DNA of 64,000 bases from Gemmatimonadota bacterium (GTDB lineage Bacteria > Gemmatimonadota > Gemmatimonadetes > Gemmatimonadales > Gemmatimonadaceae). Of the stretch, positions 62,107-64,000 are shown piece after piece. The notes beneath the pieces are model-generated. The model saw only the letters and a program-made list of their open reading frames with translations. It did not search any database and was not told the origin of the DNA. Every line of letters begins with the position of its first letter. The stretch's first letter is position 1. Where the stretch lies: positions 459,966-523,965 of the forward strand of contig PLCA01000002.1 in the NCBI GenBank assembly GCA_003134685.1, written 5' to 3'. Made by a program: the position numbers and the translations under genes.

Positions 62107-62871
62107 CTACTCGTACATCTCGTTGAGATCTGCATTCGCGAGATCAACGAGGAAGCCGCCGATCCGATCCGTCACCGCGCGCAGAAACTTCTCGCCTTTC
62201 TCCTGAGTGGACGCCGCAGGATTCCCGGTGCCGGTATCATCCGTGACCTTCGACCATTGTCGCGGCGTCCACGCCCACCCATCTCGCAGCCCGGCTATGC
62301 GGAACTTTCTCGCTTTGCCGGGGCCCGCCTCGGGTAACGGCCGCAGCAAATCCGGTTCGAGAGCCATCATCAGGCTCGTCTCCATCTCGCCGGCGTGGTC
62401 GCCGGGCTCGTCGAAGAAGTCAGCCCCCTTCACGCACGTCCACCAGTTGATGGTGCAGATAAACAGGTCGAGCTTCGGCTGCAGCTCCCGAATCATTTGC
62501 CTGAAATCGTTGCCGCCGTGCCCGTTGAGAATCAGCAGCTTTTTCACGCCCTGCCCCGCGATCGCCGAAGCGAGGTCGGTGAGCAACGCGAGCTGTGTGC
62601 TCGGATTCATGTTCAGCGCGAGCCTGAGATCGAGCTGGCCGGTGTTGACCCCGAAAGGAACCGTCGGCAACACCACGACCTTTGCCCCTTTCTTCCACGC
62701 GATCTCGGCTGCGCGCTCGGCGATCGCGCCGGTCTCGTAGTTGTCGGTGCCGTAAGGCAGATGATAGTTGTGCGGCTCGGTCGCGCCCCAGGGGAGAATC
62801 GCGACTTCGAATGGCGTGTCCTTGACCGTTTTCCAATTGGAGCCGGCGAGAACGTATGGGCGTGGTGGCAT
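62107..62871 (-). CDS. creatininase-family amidohydrolase
   Basis: About 254 residues from ATG 62871; longer in-frame starts add a non-conserved leader. The metal site of the family is present: WGATEPHNYHLPYGTDN with Glu32, His34 or His37 and Asp43, then NGHGGND, and GDHAGEMETS with the late Glu. Members cleave cyclic amides or formamides (creatinine, FAPy, mycofactocin peptide); the substrate here is not determined. It is a single gene, convergent with leuS. Confidence 0.9.
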   Translation of the reverse strand: MPPRPYVLAGSNWKTVKDTPFEVAILPWGATEPHNYHLPYGTDNYETGAIAERAAEIAWKKGAKVVVLPTVPFGVNTGQLDLRLALNMNPSTQLALLTDLASAIAGQGVKKLLILNGHGGNDFRQMIRELQPKLDLFICTINWWTCVKGADFFDEPGDHAGEMETSLMMALEPDLLRPLPEAGPGKARKFRIAGLRDGWAWTPRQWSKVTDDTGTGNPAASTQEKGEKFLRAVTDRIGGFLVDLANADLNEMYE

Positions 62872-63001
62872 CAGTGATGGTAGCAAAGGGGAGCAGTCCG
62901 GCACCAGTGCGGACGATCTCCCGCTTGCGAGATCAACAGGGTCAACCAACATTGACCGATCATCGAGTCCCGCTGTGAATCGTCCTGCCGGAGACATCCC
63001 A

Positions 63002-64000
63002 ATGGTGTTCCAGACACATTCCCGTCGTTTTCTTGCCCTGTTGGGCGCTGTGCTCGTGTCGTCAACGCTGTCTTGCCGCCGTGCCAGTAACGAGCCGCAA
63101 AACGAGATCGCGCGGCGTGGCGACGATGTGCTGGCAACGGGATCGATGGCGACAATCATGGACAGCGTGCCGGGCGACGCAATCCTCGCCAGCGGTGATG
63201 TGAGCTTCGGCGGGGTAACCGGCGGGGATTATCTGGGAGCGGGTGGCAAGCAGGTAATCACCGGGCGCATCCATGGATCGCTACGGGCAGCCGGTGGTCA
63301 GGTTCACGTCGCCGCTGCTGTCGATCGGAACGCCACTATCGCGGGCGGTGCTGTCGGCCTGGATTCCGCGGCGGTCATAGCCAAGAACGCCTATCTCATG
63401 GGAGGGACGGTTCAGGTCGACGGGACAGTGCGCGGAGCGCTCCTGGCGTCAGGTGGCATGATCATACTGAACGGCGTGGTTGGACGCGATGTCGAGGTCG
63501 CCGGGGGAGCGCTTCGTATCGGACCGCACGCGCAGATCGCGGGAAACCTTCGCTATCGCGTGCCGGCAGGAAAGGTCCGCATTGATCCAGCCGCGCGCAT
63601 CACCGGGACCGTTACCGCTATTCCGGTCTCAGGCAGGTGGGGACTCAAGCGCGTGCTCTGGTTTCTCGGCCTCCTCATGATGGGTGCAGTCGCGGTCGCT
63701 CTTTTCCCCGGCTTTATGGCGGAGGCGGCCGAGATACTCCCTCAGCGTCCGGGCCGGTCGGCTCTGTTCGGTCTGGGATGGGCGATCCTGGTCCCAATTG
63801 CCATTTGCGTCGCGGCCATTACGATCGTCGGGCTACCACTCGCGCTCCTTACGGCCGCCATCTACGCAATCATGGTGTGCCTGGCGACCGTCCCGTTCGC
63901 CGTTTGGCTGGGGCAGCTACTGCTCGGCGCGCGCGCCCGAAAAGGGCGTGAAGGAGCGCTCATGAACTTTTTCCTTGGCGGGTTCCTTCTGCTCGTGGTG
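63002..64000 (+). CDS. exported bactofilin-like polymer-forming protein, 3'-truncated by the window
   Basis: An open frame of 333 codons from ATG 63002 (with GGAG upstream) runs off the window end without a stop. The N-terminus is a signal ending at a Cys (STLSC, Cys25). A right-handed beta-helix-like bactofilin region follows (about 40-215, with repeats such as GDYLGAGGKQVITGRIHGSL and VDGTVRGALLASGGMIILNG). At least two membrane segments are then seen (about 222-240 and 258-300). Bactofilins form filaments on membranes. The signal plus C-terminal helices suggest a periplasmic-facing version. Confidence 0.8.
   Translation, partial: MVFQTHSRRFLALLGAVLVSSTLSCRRASNEPQNEIARRGDDVLATGSMATIMDSVPGDAILASGDVSFGGVTGGDYLGAGGKQVITGRIHGSLRAAGGQVHVAAAVDRNATIAGGAVGLDSAAVIAKNAYLMGGTVQVDGTVRGALLASGGMIILNGVVGRDVEVAGGALRIGPHAQIAGNLRYRVPAGKVRIDPAARITGTVTAIPVSGRWGLKRVLWFLGLLMMGAVAVALFPGFMAEAAEILPQRPGRSALFGLGWAILVPIAICVAAITIVGLPLALLTAAIYAIMVCLATVPFAVWLGQLLLGARARKGREGALMNFFLGGFLLLVV

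Overview
The window is a GC-rich bacterial chromosome segment with no rRNA, tRNA, phage, transposase or CRISPR that I can see. Gene content suggests a soil-type diderm from or near the Gemmatimonadota. Signs of this are many Sec/Tat-exported hydrolases and lipoproteins, a VPS10/BNR propeller protein over 1000 residues long, a ThuA-PQQ dehydrogenase-cytochrome fusion, a FecI/FecR/TonB receptor locus and a caa3-type cytochrome c oxidase. The phylum is an inference from these families, not a database match.

Layout. 1-13.2 kb: an L,D-transpeptidase, 3-methyladenine DNA glycosylase I, a cupin, an alpha/beta esterase, a Tat-exported lactonase, the giant ThuA fusion, a DUF1801 protein, an N-acyl-D-amino-acid deacylase-type amidohydrolase and the VPS10 protein. 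13.4-17.4 kb: a block of small, functionally unrelated minus-strand genes (alpha/beta hydrolase, DUF1569, 4-TM membrane protein, VOC, YbjQ, GNAT). They are separated by 92-95 bp imperfect palindromes that begin with RYYYAAC and end with GTTRRRY. In the gene orientation these have the architecture of integron attC sites. No integron integrase is in the window, so this looks like a cluster of attC sites lacking an integrase (CALIN). 17.5-20.2 kb: lipoamide dehydrogenase and the succinyltransferase E2. 20.4-25.5 kb: a plus-strand run of oxidoreductase, zinc-ribbon protein, unknown membrane protein, MscS-like TM-helix protein and APC permease. 25.5-29.3 kb: a serine hydrolase, a GH13 amylase-family lipoprotein and an SH3-domain lipoprotein. 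29.3-33.5 kb: a membrane diguanylate cyclase, an NAD(P)-binding protein coupled to a beta-carbonic anhydrase, and an XRE regulator with two small membrane proteins.

33.8-37.4 kb: gyrA overlapping a GAF-GGDEF diguanylate cyclase. 37.5-41.9 kb: a lipoprotein, a CoA-binding protein, a saccharopine dehydrogenase-like enzyme, a long inverted repeat, a DoxX-like protein and a second L,D-transpeptidase. 42-47.3 kb: a TonB receptor with STN domain, FecR and, divergently, an ECF sigma factor and a lipoprotein. 48-49.5 kb: D-Ala-D-Ala carboxypeptidase (PBP4). 49.7-55.4 kb: the ctaCDEF-ctaG oxidase operon with a facing small membrane protein. 55.5-58.2 kb: a 3' remnant of an aspartase/fumarase-family gene, then two exported Ntn-hydrolase asparaginases. 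58.1-64 kb: a chemoreceptor, leuS, a creatininase-family amidohydrolase, and a bactofilin-like protein running off the window end.

The genes that clearly work together are the caa3 operon, the FecI-FecR-TonB signalling set, the E2-E3 pair, the two asparaginases, and the XRE/membrane trio. The most unusual feature is the attC-punctuated cassette block. Truncated or degenerate attC-like half sites elsewhere in the first 17 kb suggest that cassette traffic once reached further.
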